Shown here: positions 47,406-52,382 of the stretch, one piece after another
Layout: every line of letters begins with the position of its first letter
Position numbering within the stretch: the stretch's first letter is position 1
Origin: Welwitschia mirabilis
Taxonomy: Eukaryota; Gnetophyta; Gnetopsida; Welwitschiales
DNA length: 52,382 nt
Assembly: GCA_051453625.1 (NCBI GenBank)
Contig: JBOZIK010000001.1
Span: 61,929,139-61,981,520, forward strand
Direction: 5' to 3'
Made by a program: the position numbers and the translations under genes
The notes under the pieces: generated by a model
Seen by the model: the letters and a program-made list of their open reading frames with translations, nothing else
Databases searched by the model: none
Told to the model about the DNA's origin: nothing

Positions 47406-49262
47406 TGTGCTACCAAATTTCCTTTTAGAAAGAGTGCTAGTTTATCAATATTCATAGCCTTCAAAACTTACATATATATGTTAAAAATCCTTTCTACTTT
47501 CTTTTTATTCTCTTCATGTATTTCATTAATATAATGTTATGAATCATGATTCTTAAAAATGTGTAAGTTTAGAAACATCAAGAGTAGAACATATTGTAAA
47601 TGTAGTAAGAGTCTGAAGATTAAAAATTATGCTAGAATTGTAGAATGAAGGGTTGTAGAAAGTTTATTAAGAATAAATTCTTTATAAAACCTGAAAAAAC
47701 TAAAAAAATCCCTTTGATAAGAGAATGAAAATGCATTGTGGATTTATTAGGTAAATATAGGGTGTTCTACAATGCATAAAAAAAAGAAATTTAAATTTGA
47801 TTAAAAAATTATAGTAGAGATGTAATTAGAAATTACTATGATGTGTGTATTAAAGGTTATAAATTAAAGACCTTATTTAAATGTTATTTAAATTGAATAT
47901 GTATTTAAAAAAATTTTATATAAGATTCTTGACCTGTTTACACTAATATTTTTACATTTTAACTTAACATATTTTCAAGGCTACATGTACCACATTTGTA
48001 ATTAACTTATTATTTGTTATGATTACCCATTAGTCACTAAAATTATTATTAAAAATGATTGTGTTGATTATTTTTATCTATAGGACATCCTAAGGTGCTT
48101 ATACTTCATTGAATTGAAGTAGGTAAAGGTATCCATACCATCATTTAGAATATTAGCACCATTGGTGTTATGAAGAAAAGAAGGTTTCATAAACTAGTAT
48201 AAGCTAATCAAATGCTACAATGATATATTAATCTTATAGTCTAGTGATAAACTAGTTTTTAGATACTAAGAAGTCTACCACCTAAGAATATTTATTGCTA
48301 TTCATTTATTAATAATAAGGATGTGTAGATAGATTTAGCTATAAGAAAAGATGTAAAAGACCAACTTACCTTAAGGGATAAACATCCTTTATACTTCATT
48401 CATCTCATAATTTACTTAAAAATTAAAGTGAACCATTATTTAAGCGGCATTCATTATCATCCATCAAAACTCTACTATTTTAAATCTATAATTCCAATGT
48501 CTATGGTGCAGGATTATCTCATCATGAAGTTATAAGCCTCATTTCTCCCTCTTTAGATATGTGGAAATAATTAACTCATTTTATTATGCATTTTCTTAGA
48601 TAGTGATCTCTGCTAATTTGGTATTCGTTGTAATGTTTGCATTATTAGTGAATGCACGTTGATTTGTAATTGAATTTTTTTACTCTTTGATTTAATGGAG
48701 ACTACTAGTTACACAATAGTGTTTTCTAAATGTTCTTTTGTACGTGCTTTATAGAATTAAACCTTTAATGATATATGGGATTAAAACGACTCATATGTTA
48801 ATAAAGGATATCTTTTCTACTATTCTAGTGTTTTTTCTACATTTCATTAAAGAACATGATAATTCCATACTTATAATATCTTTACATTTAAAACCTATAT
48901 TGAAATAGTTTATTACCTGTCTAGGAAGCCAAGTTGTACTTAACAAATTATCTCTTACTTGGCTAATGTTAACATGATTAGATTTTTTAATAAATAGTTA
49001 TTTATATTTCATTAGACGAGATATTAAATTAATTAAATGCCTTTTTACTCTTTAGACTCTCCTTATACTCAAAGTTTACTGATAAAACCTTTACGAGCTC
49101 TTGTAATCTTTGAAATACCTCTATAGTTGTTATGAGAGAATGATAATTAGGACTATCTATAGAATAATGCAAGCCCTAGTTTCTTATCTAAAATGGTACC
49201 TAAAGTATTAGGGAACATTTTCAATAGATCACAATCAATTACAAAGTTAATATGTATTAAGT
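47406..49262 (+). repeat. Probable 5' LTR of Ty3/gypsy element E4
   Basis: The end is set by the primer site at 49266. The start is proposed at TGTGCTACCAAATTT (47406), which resembles the E2 LTR start TGATGTGCTACCAAATT. The resulting length (1857 bp) is plausible. Part of it (47930-49060) is the partner of the orphan repeat at 17040-18400. The start is an inference from one short match. Confidence 0.45.
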
Positions 49263-49265
49263 TTT

Positions 49266-49283
49266 TGGCATTATTGCCAAGGA
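49266..49283 (+). promoter_or_regulatory. Primer-binding site, tRNA-Asp type (E4)
   Basis: TGGCATTATTGCCAAGGA compared with the tRNA-Asp complement TGGCGCCGTTGCCGGGGA shows six differences, all G-to-A or C-to-T. Confidence 0.75.
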
Positions 49284-50579
49284 ATGCAATCAATGCTCCC
49301 TAGCTAATTAAGAATCACTTGTTCTTATCATTTATTTTTGTTTTTTTTTAATTGATTTGCCATTATCAAAATTACCATTTTATTTTTGTGGTATGTATTT
49401 TATGAGAACTAAATACATCTAAAGCATAAAAACGTAAAGCTATGAACAGTTATGCTAGGTTGATACATGGGATGAAACTTCTATTTGGGTGTGATTTATC
49501 CTTGTTCTTACATTCTTAGTTATAAAGAGGGTAGGTTTACTTATATTAATAAAATTTGTGGAACTTCTTTGTGTGTTTTATTATTAGTAAGTACATTTCT
49601 TTATGAATGAAAATTTTCAAAATTAAAAATCTCTTCAATCACATGTACTTTATTAAATAGCATAAATTTTTGAATTATTCCTTACCTATTTTTTAAAACA
49701 GAAAATTTACAGCTTGACCAACATTATTATTACTTCTATAAATGTTACCATACTTTATCTAATTTTCTTTATCATTTTATTTTTGAATTATGTGTTTTTG
49801 TAAATTCTATCTTTTTCCATTGGCAATCTATCGTAAGAATCTTTTTATGTATTATTAGATCAGACCTACTATTGGCTAACTCCATAAAGAACATGATAAA
49901 TAACTAAATATCAATCACCTCTAAGTAACTTTAGTATTGATTTTGATTAAGATTATTTAGAACCTTTATTTTAAATTAGTGAAATGTTAACTAAAAATTT
50001 CATTAACATTCTCTTAGTCAAGTTAGTCATTTATAACGTAAATAGAGATAGTTATATGTCAAGGATTACTTAGGAAGACATTAAAATCATTATGGATACT
50101 TGAGTATTTATCTATTACCTCGTGTATGGTTTTACCTCCTAGGTAAATAGAATTGAAATAAAATAATTTGTTATAATCTATTACTCAAATTCCATGACCT
50201 AGATTCTAAAGATCATTATAAATACTTAAAGGATTTAATTTCAACTATAGGAAAGTAAGATGAAGTAGCAAAAATGTAACTTTTCCAATTCTTCTTAAAA
50301 AAAAAAAGAAAAAAACCTAAAGCCATAATTTCATAAGCTAAAACCTTATTGTATTAAGTCATGGAGGAACTTTACATGTGATACTTCCTAGCTAATAAAA
50401 CCAATGGGCTTAAAAGAAAATTTATGGACCTCTAAGAGTAAGGCTAAAAACCTTGTCATAAGTCCTTTGAGTTCTTTAAACATCTAGTAAATAAATGCCC
50501 ATAACATGGTTTTAAGGCTTGGAGAATATTTAGGTTTTCCTATGAAATACTAAGTGTATAAAGTAAGTAACTAATAGAG
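49284..50579 (+). other. E4 leader and unreadable 5' gag
   Basis: AT-rich sequence. Frames after about 50340 could be gag debris but contain many stops, and no motif is secure. No palindrome module was found here, unlike the E2 and E3 leaders. Confidence 0.4.
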
Positions 50580-50906
50580 ATGATGGATAGTAGCAACTTT
50601 ACATCTGAAGGGCATAATGAAGAATGGAAAATTTTTAAAAGCATAGATAAGAGCTCTGAAAATTTAGATAGGCCTACAAAAAATACTAAAATATCTAAAC
50701 AAAACTCTGAATACATAGAATACAAAATATTTACGTTAGATAAGAAAATAGTACTACTTAAGAAACTAGATTACATTACTAAGAGATTAGATAAAATTGA
50801 GGCACCTAAACTGAAGACAACTGGTGATGCAGTTATATGTGTTATATGTACTTTTGATGAGCATGAAATGATGAATGTTTCTTTATTTTTCTCTACAAAG
50901 AGATAG
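50580..50906 (+). pseudogene. E4 gag C-terminal fragment with worn zinc knuckle
   Basis: An open stretch of 108 codons. Its second half reads LLKKLDYITKRLDKIEAPKL, a helical, lysine-rich segment, then CVICTFDEHEMMNV. That is C-x2-C-x4-H with the fourth ligand lost (first Cys codon at 50838). Athila-type gag proteins have a coiled segment followed by one CCHC knuckle at this place. The protease region lies downstream, which fits gag-pol order. Confidence 0.6.
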
Positions 50907-51699
50907 TGACTAAACAGGTGAATATCATATAAGCTAAAAAGCCCTCTTTAATACAATAATAGAAATAACCACAAAAACCATCATTACCTCATATAAATTA
51001 TCACAATCCAAATTGGAGAAACCATATGACTTTTCATAGAAAACCCCATAAAACAAAGCATTCGTATCACTACCATAGCCAATAATCAACCTTAAAGTAG
51101 ATCATCAAAAAACATTCTGAAATAATTTATAGATGTTTAATTAAATAGTAGTAATAAGTAAGCTGAAATCCATGAGTAAGCAATTAAGGTTCTTTAATAC
51201 ATAAAACAAAGAATAAACTAACTTTCTCAAAACACAACCTACATATTGACCATACTCAATAAGAAGAAAAAGAGTAATATTTTGCTCTAATCTCTTCCAA
51301 TCTAAGAGGTGTAAATTCTATTAAGAGACTAGGATAGGTTAAGAGAGTCAATGCTATCTTACTTAGAGGTGGTATCCAAATTAATGAATATGTTCAACCA
51401 CCTAAAGAAAACTCTTCTACAACTAACCCCTTACCTCAAATCATACTTGAAATTAAGAACAAAAAAGAAGATGACTTAGAGATATTTGAAGAGAAGGATT
51501 GTAAAAATTTTCATTTCCTAAATGTCTTACATCATCATAAAATAAACATATTAGGGAAGAATACCTAAAAAATTTTAAAGAAGTAAAAGACAACATCTTA
51601 CTTTTAGATTTCTTCAACAGAGTCCCATATTATGCTAAGTTTATTAAAAATATTTATATGGTAAATAAAAAGATGGACATTAAAATAAGAGCCTTATTA

Positions 51700-52110
51700 A
51701 CCTAATAGATGAGTTACATAGTTTAAAATAAACTTCCACCCAAGTTTAGAGATCCTAGCTCCCCAGTAGTTTCATGTGCTATGGGAAACAAAAGAATAAA
51801 TAGAGCCCTATTAAACTTAGAAATTAGTGTAAACCTAATGCCCTATTTATTATGTAAAGAACTAGGATTGTAAAGATTAAAGAAAATAAAAATGAATTTT
51901 TCAATTTATTGACTAATCAACCAAGATTCCCACAAAAATAAAAGAAAATTTCTTAGTATAGTTTGATAAATTTTACTACCCAATGGATTTGGTAGTATTA
52001 GAAATGGAACATAATCTAAAGAATGTTGTTATTATCTTAGGAATATAATTTCTAGTTTCTTATTATGCCCTTATCAATTGTATAAATGGAATAGTACATA
52101 TATTACCTAG
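51700..52110 (+). pseudogene. E4 protease region
   Basis: PPKFRDPSSPVVSCAMGNK (from about 51736) leads into RINRALL and the catalytic loop N-L-E-I-S, with the Asp codon now AAC at 51814-51816, then VNLMPYLLCKELGL. After a break, FDKFYYPMDLVVLEMEHN (about 51962-52015) and VVIILGI-stop-F (about 52027-52050) match the flap and the conserved I-L-G-R-P-F segment, with the Arg codon lost. The element continues beyond the window. Confidence 0.75.
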
Positions 52111-52351
52111 TTCATCATGTAAGACTTGAATCCTTTAGGTACCTTTCACTACTTGTTTGATTGGGGAATGATTTATTTAAGGAAGTATTAAGCAAATAAT
52201 TTATTTTTTTAATTGCATAAGATACCTGATATTCTATATAAACTTTGAAGTGATTATGGTCTTAGACATATCCAAATATTCCTTACATATAGGTGTGAAA
52301 TTTTGTAGTTCAAAAGTATGGCTAAATACCTTCATATGATACAAATAGTTT

Positions 52352-52363
52352 GGTGGGGGGGGG
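52352..52363. other. Homopolymer run of ten G
   Basis: GTGGGGGGGGGG in an otherwise very AT-rich setting, close to the window end. It may be a sequencing or assembly artefact. Confidence 0.6.
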
Positions 52364-52382
52364 GAATACCTCTATGGCATTT

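Overview
The window looks like intergenic chromatin from a flowering plant, probably heterochromatic. It is very AT-rich and CpG-poor, and nearly everything recognisable is a decayed transposable element. I find no intact host gene, no tRNA or rRNA gene and no CRISPR array. The species cannot be named. Three runs of N interrupt the assembly at 6199-7004, 8900-8999 and 31709-32011.

Layout. (1) 1-2540: the 3' end of a plus-strand Athila-like Ty3/gypsy element (E1), with an env-position ORF remnant, a purine tract and a 3' LTR. (2) 2590-3910: a decayed LINE reverse transcriptase. (3) 5871-16862: a near-complete plus-strand Athila-like element (E2) with both LTRs, a tRNA-Asp primer-binding site, gag, protease, RT, RNase H and integrase, all riddled with stops. 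(4) 17040-18400: an orphan repeat whose partner lies at 47930-49060. (5) About 21640-24918: Ty1/copia debris with an initiator-Met primer-binding site and a candidate 3' purine tract. (6) 24919-44081: a second full Athila-like element (E3) on the minus strand, with LTRs of about 1.25 kb and a perfect 5-bp target duplication. A 6.52-kb hAT transposon (29988-36507) is inserted in its post-pol region and has a perfect 8-bp target duplication. (7) 45130-45610: a second copy of the copia LTR end. (8) About 47406 to the window end: the 5' part of another Ty3/gypsy element (E4), with LTR end, tRNA-Asp primer-binding site, gag zinc knuckle and protease, running off the window.

History. E3 inserted beside copia debris, and the hAT then inserted into E3. 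E2 keeps the unoccupied equivalent of the hAT target site, which confirms the nesting independently. Decay is dominated by C-to-T and G-to-A changes: every difference from the tRNA-Asp complement in the E2 and E4 primer sites is of that kind, and so are the recognisable stop codons in the hAT transposase and the lost catalytic Asp codons in protease and integrase. This is what deamination of methylated, silenced repeats produces.

The most unusual structure is a roughly 40-bp nested palindrome built from GTCATC and GATGAC arms. It recurs about 19 times in the LTRs, leaders and 3' untranslated regions of E1, E2 and E3, and I know of no standard annotation for it.
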